A DNA stretch of 64,000 bases from Streptomyces spororaveus (GTDB lineage: Bacteria > Actinomycetota > Actinomycetes > Streptomycetales > Streptomycetaceae): the NCBI RefSeq assembly GCF_016755875.1, contig NZ_BNED01000005.1:2294001-2358000 (forward strand), in the 5' to 3' direction. A model generated the notes under the pieces. It did not search any database, was not told the origin of the DNA, and worked only from the letters and a program-made list of their open reading frames with translations. Shown here in pieces: positions 42,163 to 51,704 of the stretch (the first letter of the stretch is position 1; every line of letters begins with the position of its first letter). Position numbers and translations under genes: made by a program.

Positions 42163-42821
42163 GGGTCGCGATCGCCGGTGCAGGCGCGGTGGGCCGCTCC
42201 ATCGCGGGCGAACTGCTGGAGAACGGCCACGAGGTGCTCCTCGTCGACAAGGCCCCGACCGCCATCTCGGTCGAGCGGGTGCCGCAGGCCGAGTGGCTGC
42301 TGGCCGACGCCTGCGAGATCACCTCGCTGGACGAGGCCGCGCTGCAGCGCTGCAACGTGGTCATCGCGGCCACCGGTGACGACAAGGTCAACCTCGTCGT
42401 CTCGCTGCTCGCCAAGACCGAGTACGGGGTCCCGCGCGTGGTGGCCCGCGTCAACAACCCGAAGAACGAGTGGCTCTTCAACGAGTCGTGGGGCGTCGAC
42501 GTCGCCGTCTCCACGCCGCGCCTGATGTCGGCCCTGGTCGAGGAGGCCGTGAGCGTCGGCGACCTGGTACGGCTGCTGCGCTTCAGCCACGGTGACGCCA
42601 ACCTCGTCGAGCTGACCCTGCCGGCCGACTCCTCGGTCGCGGGCACCCAGATCGGCGACATCAGCTGGCCCGAGGACACCTCGCTGGTCACGATCATCCG
42701 CGGCAACCGGGTCCTCACCCCGCACGGGGAGGAGACCCTGGAGCCGGGCGACGAACTGCTCTTCGTGGCCGCCCAGGCCCGCGAGGAGCAGCTGGAGGAC
42801 CTCCTCCAGGCCCGCCGCTAG
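42159..42821 (+). CDS. ceoC: TrkA-family K+ regulatory protein (CeoC-like)
   Basis: 220-aa RCK protein with VAIAGAGAVGRSIAGELLENGH and a C-terminal TrkA_C domain (ETLEPGDELLFVAAQA). It probably forms a heteromeric gating ring with the upstream CeoB-like protein on a potassium transporter, perhaps the divergent permease. Start by ATGA overlap. A perfect 36-bp palindrome follows. Confidence 0.9.
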   Translation: MRVAIAGAGAVGRSIAGELLENGHEVLLVDKAPTAISVERVPQAEWLLADACEITSLDEAALQRCNVVIAATGDDKVNLVVSLLAKTEYGVPRVVARVNNPKNEWLFNESWGVDVAVSTPRLMSALVEEAVSVGDLVRLLRFSHGDANLVELTLPADSSVAGTQIGDISWPEDTSLVTIIRGNRVLTPHGEETLEPGDELLFVAAQAREEQLEDLLQARR

Positions 42822-42842
42822 CCCTGCGGGCCTGCTCGACGA

Positions 42843-42878
42843 CGAAGGGGGCGCGCCCGGCCGGGCGCGCCCCCTTCG
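42843..42878. terminator. Bidirectional terminator between ceoC and DUF3159 gene
   Basis: CGAAGGGGGCGCGCCCGG (42843-42860) is followed at once by its reverse complement (42861-42878): a perfect 36-bp palindrome between convergent genes. Confidence 0.85.
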
Positions 42879-42894
42879 CGTCAGCTGTGCGCCG

Positions 42895-43635
42895 TCAGGC
42901 CTTGGATCCCTTGGCGGCGGCCTCGGCGGCCTCCTTGGCCTCCCACTCCGCGATCACGTCGATCGGCGGCGGCGCCTTCGCCAGGAAGACCCAGGTGAAG
43001 TACACGGCCAGCACCATCGGCGGGAGCTTCAGTGCGATCAGCACCCAGCCCAGCTCCGTCGCGCCACCCCACCAGTACAGCGGGAAGAGGATCGCGTACT
43101 TGGCGAGGAAGATCAGGCCCCAGGCCAGGCTGGCCTTGACGTACGCCTTCTTGCGCCCGGGGTTGCGGGTGCGCCAGGAGAGGTTCTCCTTGAACACCGG
43201 GCCCAGGATCACGCCGAGCAGCGGGAAGCCCACCAGCGCCGAGAGCGTGAACGCCACGCCGAGGCCGACGCCGTAGATCATGCCCGGCAGGTAGAAGCCC
43301 TTCGCGTCGCCCGTGAACAGGGCGAAGGCCACGCCCACGCCCACGCCGAAGACCCCGCTGAAGGCGTGCTTGACCGTGTCCCTGCGCAGCAGCCGCACGA
43401 TCACCAGCAGGACCGCGACCGCGCCCGCCGCGATGGCGGACCACTTCACGTCCCTGGTGATCGTGTAGATCATGACGAAGAGCAGCCCGGGCAGCATCGT
43501 CTCCACGGTGCCGCGGATGCCGCCGAAGGCATCGAAGAGCGCTGCCTGGGTCACGGCCTTCTGGTCCTCGGAGGGGCCGGCCGCGTGGCGCGGTCCGGCC
43601 GGTTCCGGGGTGGTCGGTTTGTCGAATGACGTCAC
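42895..43635 (-). CDS. DUF3159 membrane protein
   Basis: 246-aa protein with about six hydrophobic helices and a short soluble C terminus, matching the actinobacterial DUF3159 family. Landmarks are FGGIRGTVETMLPGLLFVMIY and NPGRKKAYVKASLAWGLIF. The GTG at 43635 comes 3 nt after the OB-fold gene, so it is the last gene of the kdpD-kdpE-OB-DUF3159 unit. Function unknown. Confidence 0.85.
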   Translation of the reverse strand: MTSFDKPTTPEPAGPRHAAGPSEDQKAVTQAALFDAFGGIRGTVETMLPGLLFVMIYTITRDVKWSAIAAGAVAVLLVIVRLLRRDTVKHAFSGVFGVGVGVAFALFTGDAKGFYLPGMIYGVGLGVAFTLSALVGFPLLGVILGPVFKENLSWRTRNPGRKKAYVKASLAWGLIFLAKYAILFPLYWWGGATELGWVLIALKLPPMVLAVYFTWVFLAKAPPPIDVIAEWEAKEAAEAAAKGSKA

Positions 43636-43638
43636 CGG

Positions 43639-44058
43639 TCAGTGCTCCTGTCCGAGCGGGCGGAGTTCGTACTTCGGGTTGAAGAGCACCCGACGGCCGT
43701 GGGTCATGGAGATGCGCCCCGAGGCGATCATGCGTCGGCCGGGCTCGATTCCCACGATCGAGCGACGGCCGAGCCAGACCACGTCCAGCGCGGCCGAGCC
43801 GTCGAAGAGCTCGGCCTCCAGGGCGGGAACGCCCGCGCGCGGCCGCAGGGTGACCGTACGCAGGGTTCCGGTCACCTTGACTATCTGACGGTCGTGGCAG
43901 TCGCAGATCCGCGTGCACCCCGCGGCTTCTGCGTCCTCCTGCAGCTCCGCCGAATGCAGCTCCTCCTGGGAGGTGGACAGCCGCTCAATCATCCGGCGGA
44001 ACCGGCCCGCAGGCCTGGCCGGCTTCGCGGGCTTCTCGGGACGCGGTTCAGCACTCAT
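43639..44058 (-). CDS. OB-fold nucleic-acid-binding protein
   Basis: 139-aa protein with an OB-fold core (HDRQIVKVTGTLRTVTLRP, ALDVVWLGRRSIVGIEPGRRMIASGRI). A proline/lysine-rich N terminus precedes it, and one CTRICDC segment may bind metal. It is conserved beside ceoBC in actinobacteria. ATG start at 44058, 24 nt after kdpE. The binding partner is unknown. Confidence 0.8.
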   Translation of the reverse strand: MSAEPRPEKPAKPARPAGRFRRMIERLSTSQEELHSAELQEDAEAAGCTRICDCHDRQIVKVTGTLRTVTLRPRAGVPALEAELFDGSAALDVVWLGRRSIVGIEPGRRMIASGRISMTHGRRVLFNPKYELRPLGQEH

Positions 44059-44082
44059 ACAGGAAGCGTACCGGCGTGCCCA

Positions 44083-44769
44083 CTACCGCTCGAAGCGGTA
44101 TCCCATGCCCGGCTCGGTGATGAAGTGCCGCGGACGCGAGGGGTCCGCCTCCAGTTTGCGCCGCAGTTGGGCCATGTAGACCCGCAGGTAGTTCGTCTCG
44201 GTGCCGTACGAGGGCCCCCAGACCTCCTGGAGCAGCTGCTTCTGGCTGACCAGCTTGCCGCGGTTGCGGACCAGGACCTCCAGCAGGTGCCACTCGGTGG
44301 GCGTCAGGCGTACGTCGCGTCCCTCGCGCACGGCCTTCTTGGCGGCCAGGTCCACCGTGAAGCCGTCCGTCTCCACGATCACCTCGCCCTCCCCGGAGCC
44401 CGCGGCCGGCTCGGCCCGGCGGACGGCGGCGCGCAGCCGTGCCAGCAGCTCGTCCATGCCGAAGGGCTTGGTGACGTAGTCGTCGGCGCCCGCGTCCAGG
44501 GCCTCGACCTTCTCGTCGGAGCTGTGCCGGGCGGAGAGGACCAGGATCGGCACCCGGGTCCAGCCGCGCAGGCCCTTGATCACCTCGACGCCGTCCATGT
44601 CGGGCAGGCCGAGGTCGAGGACGACGACGTCGGGATGGCGGGCGGCGGCGAGCTCCAGTGCGCTCGCCCCGTCGGCCGCGGCGTCGACCTCGTATCTGCG
44701 CGCCTTCAGGTTGATCACAAGCGCTCGGACGATCTGCGGCTCGTCTTCCACCACGAGCACCCGGGTCAT
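44083..44769 (-). CDS. kdpE: KdpE-like response regulator
   Basis: 228-aa OmpR-family regulator. Receiver: VVEDEPQIVRAL, phospho-Asp in VVVLDLGLPDMDG, Lys in YVTKPFGMDE. Winged-helix C-terminal domain: LTPTEWHLLEVLVRN and TNYLRVYMAQLRRKLE. The ATG overlaps the kdpD stop (ATGA). It would respond to potassium limitation or ionic strength through KdpD. No kdpFABC genes occur in this window. Confidence 0.92.
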   Translation of the reverse strand: MTRVLVVEDEPQIVRALVINLKARRYEVDAAADGASALELAAARHPDVVVLDLGLPDMDGVEVIKGLRGWTRVPILVLSARHSSDEKVEALDAGADDYVTKPFGMDELLARLRAAVRRAEPAAGSGEGEVIVETDGFTVDLAAKKAVREGRDVRLTPTEWHLLEVLVRNRGKLVSQKQLLQEVWGPSYGTETNYLRVYMAQLRRKLEADPSRPRHFITEPGMGYRFER

Positions 44770-47411
44770 TGAGGTCCTGCCTTCTGTCGCGTCGTCCGAT
44801 CACGGTCGTGATCAAGTTCGATCGGTGCCGTGGGCCGCACGGGTTCCACCGGTTCGACCGGTCCCGCCGTCGCGCCCCCGCCCACCGTGGCACGCACCGC
44901 TTCCCGCCCGCTGGGCACCGCGCGCAGGGTGAGCACCATCGTCAGCCCGCCGCCCGGGGTGTCCTCGGCCGTCAGGGTGCCGCCCATGGCCTCGGCGAAC
45001 CCGCGGGCGACGGCGAGCCCGAGGCCCACGCCCGCGCCGCGCGGGACGTCCCCGTACCGCTGGAAGGGGGCGAAGATGCGGTCCTTGGCCTCGTCGGGCA
45101 CGCCCCGCCCCCGGTCGACGACCCGGACCTCGACCCGGTCGCCCAGAGAGCTGGCGGCCACCAGGACGGGCACCCCCGCCGGGCTGTACTTGACCGCGTT
45201 CTCCACCACGTTGGCCACGGTCCGCTCCAGCAGCCCCGGATCCACCGCCACCATGGGCAGCGCCTCGGGCACGTCCAGCAGCACGCTGTCCTCCGGTACG
45301 CCGCCCAGCGCCATCGGGACCACCTCGTCGAGGTCGATCTCCCGGATCAGCGGGGTGACGGTGCCGGTCTGCAGCCGGGACATGTCGAGCAGATTGCCCA
45401 CCAGGTGGTCGAGGCGGTCGGCGCCGTCCTCGATGCCTTCGAGGAGCTCGGCCCGGTCCTCCTCGCTCCATTCCACGTCGGCGGAGCGCAGGGAGCTCAC
45501 GGAGGCCTTGATCGAGGCCAGCGGCGTACGGAGGTCATGGCTGACGGCGGCCAGCAGCGCGGTGCGGATCCGGTTGCCCTCGGCCATGCGGCGGGCGTCC
45601 TCGGCCTCGCCGACCAGCCGCTGGCGGTCCAGGACCACCGCGGCCTGCGCCGCGAAGGCGCCGAGCACCCGGCGGTCCTCGGCGGGCAGCACGCGCCCGG
45701 AGAGGGCCAGGGCCATGTGGTCCCCGATGGGCATGTCCACGTCGGCGTCCTCGGGCCGGGCCACGGGACTCGGGCCCACGCTGCCGGCCGGTTTCCACGG
45801 CTCCAGGTCGCCCGCCCGCTCCAGCAGGGCCACGGACTCCATGGCGAAGGTCTCGCGCACCCGCTCCAGCAGCGCGTCCAGCGTGGTCTCGCCCCGCAGC
45901 ACGCTGCCGGCCAGGAAGGAGAGGATCTCGGACTCGGCGCGCAGCCGGGCCGCCTGGTGGGTGCGCCGGGCGGCCAGGTCGACCACCGAGGCCACGGAGA
46001 CGGCGACCCCGAAGAAGACGGCGATGGCGACGATGTTCTTGGGGTCGGACACCGTGAACCGGTGCAGCGGCGGCGCGAAGAAGTAGTTCAGCAGGAGCGA
46101 GCCGAGGGCGGCGGAGGCCAGGGCCGGCCAGAGGCCGCCGAGCAGCGCGGCCGCCACCGTCAGCGACAGGAAGAGCAGCATGTCGTTGGCGAGGCCGAGG
46201 TCCGCGTCGACGTGCGTGAGCAGCAGGCACAGCAGGACGGGGAGGATCGTCCCCACCACCCAGCCGGCGGTGATCCGGGACCGCCCGAGCCGGGCCGCCG
46301 AGGGCACCACGGGCAGGCCGCGGCCCTTGGCCACGTGCTCGTGCGTGACGATGTGCACGTCGAGGTCGGGCCCCGAGTCGCGGGCGACGCTCGCGCCGAC
46401 CCCGGGGCCGAAGACGTACTGCCACGAGCGGCGGCGGCTGGATCCCAGCACGATCTGGGTGGCGTTGACCCCGCGCGCGAAGGCGAGCAGGGCGTCGGGG
46501 ATGTTGTCGCCGATCACATGGTGAAACGTTCCGCCCAGGTCCTCGACCAGGGTTCGCTGGACCGTGAGCTCCTTCGGCGACGCGGCGGTCAGCCCGTCGC
46601 TGCGCGCGATGTAGACGGCCAGGATCTCGCTGCCCGAGCTCTTGGCGGCCATCCGCGAGGCACGCCGGATGAGCGTGCGCCCCTCGGGCCCGCCGGTGAG
46701 CCCGACGACGATCCGCTCCCGCGCCTGCCAGGTCGACCGGATGTCGTGCTCGCCCCGGTACTGCTGGAGGTACTCGTCCGCCCGGTCGGCCACCCACAGC
46801 AGCGCCAGCTCGCGCAGGGCGGTGAGGTTGCCCGGCCGGAAGTAGTTCGACAGGGCCGCGTCGACCTTCTCGGGCTTGTATATGTTCCCGTGGGCCATCC
46901 GCCGGCGCAGTGCCTGCGGGGACATGTCGACCAGCTCGACCTGGTCGGCCCGGCGGACCACCTCGTCCGGCACGGTCTCCCGCTGCCGTACCCCGGTGAT
47001 CGCCTCGACCACGTCCCCGAGCGACTCCAGGTGCTGGATGTTCACGGTGGACACGACGTCGATGCCGGCCCGCAGCAGCTCCTCCACGTCCTGCCAGCGC
47101 TTGGCGTTGCGCGAACCGGGCACGTTGGTGTGGGCGAGCTCGTCCACCAGGGCCACGGCGGGCCTGCGGGCGAGGAGCGCCTCCACGTCCAGCTCGGTGA
47201 AGGCGGCGCCCCGGTACGTCAGGGCCCTGCGCTCGACCTGTTCGAGGCCGTGGAGCATGACCTCGGTCCGCGGCCGGCCGTGGTGCTCGACGAAGCCGAC
47301 GACGCAGTCCGCGCCCCGCTCCACCCGGCGGTGCCCTTCGGAGAGCATCGCGTAGGTCTTGCCCACTCCGGGTGCCGCGCCGAGGTAGATCCTGAGCTTG
47401 CCGCGTCCCAT
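44766..47411 (-). CDS. kdpD: KdpD sensor histidine kinase
   Basis: About 881-aa kinase with full KdpD architecture: N-terminal KdpD domain with Walker A ([13 protein letters not shown]) and [13 protein letters not shown], a Usp-like domain, four close transmembrane helices (e.g. [13 protein letters not shown] nearby), a GAF-like region, HisKA with His in [13 protein letters not shown], and HATPase with [21 protein letters not shown] 47411 is chosen since GGAG lies about 10 nt upstream and it begins the conserved GKLRIYLG. First gene of the leftward unit. Tandem 11-nt repeats lie 58-79 nt upstream. Confidence 0.92.
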   Translation of the reverse strand: MGRGKLRIYLGAAPGVGKTYAMLSEGHRRVERGADCVVGFVEHHGRPRTEVMLHGLEQVERRALTYRGAAFTELDVEALLARRPAVALVDELAHTNVPGSRNAKRWQDVEELLRAGIDVVSTVNIQHLESLGDVVEAITGVRQRETVPDEVVRRADQVELVDMSPQALRRRMAHGNIYKPEKVDAALSNYFRPGNLTALRELALLWVADRADEYLQQYRGEHDIRSTWQARERIVVGLTGGPEGRTLIRRASRMAAKSSGSEILAVYIARSDGLTAASPKELTVQRTLVEDLGGTFHHVIGDNIPDALLAFARGVNATQIVLGSSRRRSWQYVFGPGVGASVARDSGPDLDVHIVTHEHVAKGRGLPVVPSAARLGRSRITAGWVVGTILPVLLCLLLTHVDADLGLANDMLLFLSLTVAAALLGGLWPALASAALGSLLLNYFFAPPLHRFTVSDPKNIVAIAVFFGVAVSVASVVDLAARRTHQAARLRAESEILSFLAGSVLRGETTLDALLERVRETFAMESVALLERAGDLEPWKPAGSVGPSPVARPEDADVDMPIGDHMALALSGRVLPAEDRRVLGAFAAQAAVVLDRQRLVGEAEDARRMAEGNRIRTALLAAVSHDLRTPLASIKASVSSLRSADVEWSEEDRAELLEGIEDGADRLDHLVGNLLDMSRLQTGTVTPLIREIDLDEVVPMALGGVPEDSVLLDVPEALPMVAVDPGLLERTVANVVENAVKYSPAGVPVLVAASSLGDRVEVRVVDRGRGVPDEAKDRIFAPFQRYGDVPRGAGVGLGLAVARGFAEAMGGTLTAEDTPGGGLTMVLTLRAVPSGREAVRATVGGGATAGPVEPVEPVRPTAPIELDHDRDRTTRQKAGPQ

Positions 47412-47468
47412 GCGCCCCATTCTCCGGGACGTCCACGCCGTGCACGCACCGATCCGCGCCCGTGGGCC

Positions 47469-47490
47469 GATCCCTGACGGATCCCTGACG
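47469..47490 (-). promoter_or_regulatory. Tandem 11-nt direct repeats upstream of kdpD
   Basis: GATCCCTGACG occurs twice in immediate succession (47469-47479, 47480-47490). OmpR-family regulators such as KdpE bind 11-bp-phased direct repeats, so this is a candidate autoregulatory operator. Confidence 0.5.
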
Positions 47491-47514
47491 CGGCACGGGC
47501 CGGGACGCGGACGA

Positions 47515-47553
47515 GCCGGTGGGCCCCACCCCGAAGGAGTGGGGCCCACCGGC
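47515..47553 (-). terminator. Terminator of the dut/DUF3710 unit
   Basis: 15-bp perfect stem GCCGGTGGGCCCCAC / GTGGGGCCCACCGGC with a 9-nt loop, 45 nt after the DUF3710 stop (leftward) and upstream of kdpD. Confidence 0.8.
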
Positions 47554-47597
47554 CGGAACGCATGACGAGCCCCCCTGTGCGCGGGGGCCGTCCGAGG

Positions 47598-48374
47598 TCA
47601 GCGGACCTCGGTGATCTCCGGGCCTCGTTCGAGCTGCCCCATGCCGCCGCCGAAGCGGGAGCCTTCCTGCTCGTCCGTCTGCACGCCGTCCGGCACCATC
47701 TGCGCGTCGTTGGGCAGCTTCAGGACGATCGGGTCGCGGGGAGCCATCGGGCCGTCTCCGCGGACGACGACGGTGTCCCGGAAGATCTGCTCCAGTACAC
47801 CCGCCGACTCGGGGCGCACCGCGCCCTGACCGGAGATGACGCCGCGCAGGAACCAGCGCGGGCCGTCGACGCCGACGAAGCGGACCAGCTGTGCGCCGGT
47901 CTGCCCGTCCGGGAGCGGTACGGGCACCTGGGCGCGCAGCTCCCAGCCCAGCGAACCCTGGGCCTCGTCGATGATGCCGCCCTGCTGGGTGATACCCGCG
48001 GCGATCTCCTCGCGGACCTCGCCCCAGATGCCCTCCTTCTTGGGCGCGGCGAAGGCCTGCAGCTGCACGGCGCTGTCGCCCAGGACCACGGTCGCGGCCA
48101 CGATCGCGTCACCGGCGACCTCGACGCGCAGCTCCATGCCCTCGACACCGGGTACGAGGATGCCGCCCAGGTCGACCCGGCCGTCGGCCGGGTTGCCGAG
48201 CACCTCGGAGACGTCCCAGGGGCCGTCGGGCCGCGGGGCCGGCGGCAGGTTCACCCGGCGCGGGGCGTCGTTCTCCTGCTCGCCCGCGTCGTCCTGCTCG
48301 TCGACGCCGTCTACGACCTGCTCGGCCGCGCCGCCGTCCTTGGCGGAGTCGTTCTTCTTGCGACGTCCGAACAC
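47598..48374 (-). CDS. DUF3710 protein
   Basis: 258-aa soluble protein of the actinobacterial DUF3710 family. An acidic, charged N terminus is followed by the conserved domain (VDLGGILVPGVEGMELRVEV, LQAFAAPKKEGIWGEVREEIA, RWFLRGVISGQGA). GTG 48374 has GGAAGGA upstream and lies 1 nt after the dut stop. Conserved with dut from mycobacteria to Streptomyces; role unknown. Confidence 0.87.
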   Translation of the reverse strand: MFGRRKKNDSAKDGGAAEQVVDGVDEQDDAGEQENDAPRRVNLPPAPRPDGPWDVSEVLGNPADGRVDLGGILVPGVEGMELRVEVAGDAIVAATVVLGDSAVQLQAFAAPKKEGIWGEVREEIAAGITQQGGIIDEAQGSLGWELRAQVPVPLPDGQTGAQLVRFVGVDGPRWFLRGVISGQGAVRPESAGVLEQIFRDTVVVRGDGPMAPRDPIVLKLPNDAQMVPDGVQTDEQEGSRFGGGMGQLERGPEITEVR

Positions 48375-48375
48375 G

Positions 48376-48921
48376 TCACTGTCCTTCCCGGTCGGTAACG
48401 ACCGAAGCGTAGCCATTCCCACCCTGCTGACCAGCCCCGGATCCGGCCACGGCCGCATGACCGCCGGTGGAGCCGAAACCCCCTTCGGCCCGGGCCGAGC
48501 CGGGAAGTTCCGCCACCTCGTGGAAGCGCACCTTCTCGACCCGCTGGACAACCAGCTGGGCAATGCGGTCGAAACGCTCGAACCGGACGCTCTCGCGAGG
48601 GTCGAGATTGACCACGATCACCTTGATCTCCCCACGGTACCCGGCATCCACCGTCCCCGGGGCATTCACGAGCGCGAGCCCGCAGCGGGCGGCCAGGCCG
48701 GACCGCGGGTGCACGAAGGCCGCGTACCCGTCGGGCAGGGCGATCGAGACGCCGGTGGGCAGGACGGCGCGCTCGCCGGGCTCCAGCTCGGCGGCTTCGG
48801 TGGTGACGAGGTCGCAGCCGGCGTCGCCGGGGTGCCCGTATGCCGGAATCGGCACCTCCGGGTCGACGCGGCGGATCAGTACGTCGACCGGCCGGCGGGA
48901 GTCGTGGTTGCTCTGGGACAT
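48376..48921 (-). CDS. dut: dUTP diphosphatase
   Basis: 181-aa trimeric dUTPase that hydrolyses dUTP to dUMP and pyrophosphate. All five motifs are present: AGCDL, PRSGLAARCGL, NAPGTVDAGYRGEIKV, RIAQLVVQRV, and C-terminal EGGFGSTGGH. A Gly/Ala-rich extension follows motif V. The ATG overlaps the thioesterase stop by one base (TGATG). Operon: thioesterase-dut-DUF3710. Confidence 0.95.
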   Translation of the reverse strand: MSQSNHDSRRPVDVLIRRVDPEVPIPAYGHPGDAGCDLVTTEAAELEPGERAVLPTGVSIALPDGYAAFVHPRSGLAARCGLALVNAPGTVDAGYRGEIKVIVVNLDPRESVRFERFDRIAQLVVQRVEKVRFHEVAELPGSARAEGGFGSTGGHAAVAGSGAGQQGGNGYASVVTDREGQ

Positions 48922-49505
48922 CAGGGGTTCACCTCAAAGGCGCGTGCGCGCCTGACCTGGTCCGGGTCGGCCATGGCCGCCCGGATCTCCTCGGGCCGTC
49001 CGTTGTCGATGAAGTGGTCGACCTTCACCTCGATGAAGAGGGCGTCGGCCCGTACGGCGACCGGGCCCTGCGGTCCGCCTATCCGGCCGACGGCCGTGCA
49101 GTAGATCTTCCGCCCCGCGACGGCGGTGACCTCGGCCTCCAGGTACAGGACGGTGTCCACCGGCACGGGCCGCACGAAGTCGGTCTCCAGCCGCCCCGTC
49201 ACCGCGATGACGCGCAGCAGCCAGTTCAGGGAACCCAGCGTCTCGTCGAGCGCGGTGGCGAGCACCCCGCCGTGGGCGAGACCGGGCGCGCCCTGGTGCG
49301 CGGGCCTGACGGTGAACTCGGCGGTGACGCGTACGCCCTCGCCCGCCCGGGCCTCCAGGTGGAGTCCGTGGGGCTGGCCCTCACCACAGCCGAAACAGTG
49401 CTCGTAGTGCGCGCCGAGGAGCTCGCCGGGTGCGGGCGCGTCGGGGTGCCTGACCGGCGCGGCGGCGTCGGCCGGGGGCGTCAGGGCTGTCTTTGGTCCA
49501 CTCAC
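48921..49505 (-). CDS. PaaI-type hotdog thioesterase
   Basis: 194-aa hotdog-fold protein: HCFGCGEGQPHGLHLE, then the catalytic-helix region GAPGLAHGGVLATALDETLG, then ETDFVRPVPVDTVLYLEAEV. It probably hydrolyses an acyl-CoA. GTG 49505 is preferred over an upstream extension of about 118 codons that is antisense to the divergent DUF3093 gene. First gene of the dut unit, divergent from 49564 across 58 nt. Confidence 0.82.
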   Translation of the reverse strand: MSGPKTALTPPADAAAPVRHPDAPAPGELLGAHYEHCFGCGEGQPHGLHLEARAGEGVRVTAEFTVRPAHQGAPGLAHGGVLATALDETLGSLNWLLRVIAVTGRLETDFVRPVPVDTVLYLEAEVTAVAGRKIYCTAVGRIGGPQGPVAVRADALFIEVKVDHFIDNGRPEEIRAAMADPDQVRRARAFEVNP

Positions 49506-49563
49506 AGCCGCAGACCTTACCCGCGCGGCTACCCGCCGGTCGCCTCGTGGCAGGCTTGTCCGC

Positions 49564-50028
49564 ATGCAGCTCTCCACCGCGCACCACGACGAACGTCTGA
49601 CCGCCCCCCGCTCCTGGTGGGGCATCGCCGTACTGGTCGGCCTCGCGTGCGCGCTGATGCTGCTGCCGCTGGGGACGATGCCCCTGCTGGCCGGTCTGGT
49701 CGGGGGCACCGCGCTGGCCGGTCTGGTGGTCAGTTCGTACGGCTCCGCGCGCGTGCGCGTGGTGAACGGTGCGCTGGCGGCGGGGGACGCGCGGATCCCG
49801 GTGACGGCCCTGGGCGAGCCCGAGATCCTCGACGCCGAGGAGTCGCGCGCCTGGCGCACCTACAAGGCGGACACCCGCGCCTTCATGCTGATGCGCAGCT
49901 ACGTGCCGACCGCGGTCCGCGTCGAGGTCACCGATCCGGCCGACCCGACCCCGTACGTGTACGTCTCCACCCGTGAGCCGCAGGCCCTGGTGGCGGCCCT
50001 GCTCGCCGCCCGCGCCCGGGCGGCCTGA
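49564..50028 (+). CDS. DUF3093 membrane protein
   Basis: 154-aa protein with two N-terminal transmembrane helices (WGIAVLVGLACALMLLPLG, LLAGLVGGTALAGLVVSSYG) and a PH-like C-terminal domain (YVPTAVRVEVTDPADPTPYVYVSTR). It matches DUF3093, conserved next to dut in actinobacteria. ATG start. The following 50-nt convergent gap is GC-rich and may fold. Confidence 0.85.
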   Translation: MQLSTAHHDERLTAPRSWWGIAVLVGLACALMLLPLGTMPLLAGLVGGTALAGLVVSSYGSARVRVVNGALAAGDARIPVTALGEPEILDAEESRAWRTYKADTRAFMLMRSYVPTAVRVEVTDPADPTPYVYVSTREPQALVAALLAARARAA

Positions 50029-50081
50029 CCGGCCCGTGGGGCCGCCGGTCCGGCCGGGGCGGATCACCCCGGCGGAGGACC

Positions 50082-51014
50082 TCAGCCGAGCGCGGTGGGA
50101 TCCGAGGCCTCCAGTGCGACCCTGGTGGCCTCGGGAAGGGGCTGTACGGGCCGCTCCAGGGGCGGCAGGGAGCTCAGGGCCTCCCAGTCCACGGCCCGCC
50201 TCCGCAGGTCACCACGGACCTTCTCGGCGAGTTTGCGGGTGTCCCGGCGGTTCATGACCGCGCCGACCGCGGCGCCGACCATGAACGGCATCAGGTTCGG
50301 CAGGCTGCGGAACATCCGCTTCATGATCTGCTGGCGCAGTTCGCGCTTCATCTGCCCGCCGAGCGCGGCGTTCAGCGTCGTCGGCTTGGTCAGGTCGACT
50401 CCGCGCTCCTCCGTCCAGGCGGTCAGGTAGGCGAGGCTGCGCTCCGTGCGGCCGCCGTGCGGGCGCAGGCCGTAGACCTCGTGGAGTTCGGCGACGAGCT
50501 TGAGCTCGATGGCCGCGACGGCGGTGATCTCGGCGGCCAGTTCCGCCGGCATCGCGGGCGGTACGGGCAGCATGGCCGCGGCGCCGATTCCCGCACCCAC
50601 GGTCGAGGTGGCGGCGCAGGCGCCCGAGACCAGCTTTTCGGCGAGCTGCTCGGGGCCGAGGCCCGGGAACTGCGCGCGCAGCGTCGCGAGGTCCCGAACC
50701 GGAACGCGCGGAGCGTTCTCGATGATCCTGTCGGTGACGTACTGGACGGCGCCCTTGACGCCTTCGCCGCCCTTGCGCACACCGTTCCTGACGGCTTGCA
50801 TCCGACGAGCCCTGGAGCCGTACCGGGACCCCTCGCCGGGACCGGTCTCCGTCGGCACCGCCGGGGCGGTGCCGGAAGGTATCGCGATCTCCGCACTGGC
50901 GGAGCCGCCGGAAGCCCCAGGATCCGTTTCTGGATCCATGGATGCCACCTGCGTCTCCGCCGGATCACCAGCTTTCCGGAAGCGGCGCTTCCGGAAGGGT
51001 GTGGAGCCAGCCAC
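50082..51014 (-). CDS. Conserved hypothetical protein, EcsC-like helices
   Basis: 310-aa protein. A low-complexity, charged N terminus of about 90 residues is followed by a helical domain with AGIGAAAMLPVPPAMPAELAAE and MFRSLPNLMPFMVGAAVGAVMNRR. The alternating hydrophobic, Ala/Gly-rich helices recall EcsC-family proteins, but I am not sure. GTG 51014 lies 12 nt after the DUF4193 stop, so both are probably co-transcribed. Confidence 0.7.
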   Translation of the reverse strand: MAGSTPFRKRRFRKAGDPAETQVASMDPETDPGASGGSASAEIAIPSGTAPAVPTETGPGEGSRYGSRARRMQAVRNGVRKGGEGVKGAVQYVTDRIIENAPRVPVRDLATLRAQFPGLGPEQLAEKLVSGACAATSTVGAGIGAAAMLPVPPAMPAELAAEITAVAAIELKLVAELHEVYGLRPHGGRTERSLAYLTAWTEERGVDLTKPTTLNAALGGQMKRELRQQIMKRMFRSLPNLMPFMVGAAVGAVMNRRDTRKLAEKVRGDLRRRAVDWEALSSLPPLERPVQPLPEATRVALEASDPTALG

Positions 51015-51026
51015 GGCCGACGCCTC

Positions 51027-51323
51027 TCAGTCGCAGTCGCGACAGATCGGCTGGCCGTTCTTCTCACGTGCCAGCTGGCTGCGGTGGTGCACCAGGAAGC
51101 AGCTCATGCAGGTGAACTCATCGGCCTGCTTGGGCAGGACCCGGACGGCCAGCTCCTCATTGGAGAGGTCCGCACCGGGAAGCTCCATGCTTTCGACAGA
51201 GTCGAATTCGTCCATGTCCGCGGACGAGGTCGACTTCTCGTTGCGCCGGGCCTTCAGCTCTTCGATGCTGTCGTTGTCGACGTCATCGTCGGTCTTGCGC
51301 GGGGTGTCGTAGTCCGTTGCCAT
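51027..51323 (-). CDS. DUF4193 zinc-ribbon-like protein
   Basis: 98-aa acidic protein ending in a CxxC...CxxC pair (FTCMSCFLVHHR, ICRDCD) likely to bind zinc; DUF4193 family. Highly conserved in actinobacteria beside this gene block. ATG at 51323. Function unknown. Confidence 0.9.
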   Translation of the reverse strand: MATDYDTPRKTDDDVDNDSIEELKARRNEKSTSSADMDEFDSVESMELPGADLSNEELAVRVLPKQADEFTCMSCFLVHHRSQLAREKNGQPICRDCD

Positions 51324-51704
51324 TGTTCGCTCTCCCCCTCTGGGTGTTAGCGGTGTCTCAGCGCACGTAACGCACGAGAGGCCGGACTTGTGCCCGACCT
51401 GAGGCGGAGATTTTGCCTCACATCAAGGTCTGTTACTCAATCGACACCCAGCCGCCCGCCCGAAGGACGATTGGCTGGGATGACGAGCGGGACCGTACAC
51501 GGTCCGGGGGCCGTCATGCACAAACGCCACCCCGTGTATTTCCCGCCATCCGAGGGGCCGGAAACCCGGACTTCCCGGGCGTTCCGGCCGTGCCGGGGTC
51601 ACTGAACGCACATGGGCCGACACCGGCCACTGTGATCGATCGCACAGGACCGATTGTTTTCACAGGGCAAGCATTCAGCCAAAAGCGAACATGAGGCCGG
51701 GGTC
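51324..51704. other. Intergenic region upstream of DUF4193 gene
   Basis: 381 nt without a convincing gene. It must contain the DUF4193 promoter and the 3' flank of cutS. One CRP-like half-matched palindrome, TGTGATCGATCGCACA (51631-51646), is seen, but it is 300 nt from the nearest start. Nothing else stands out. Confidence 0.5.

Noticed and set aside
51631..51646. CRP-like site TGTGATCGATCGCACA
   Set aside because: One mismatch in the right half and about 300 nt from the nearest start; left as a note only.
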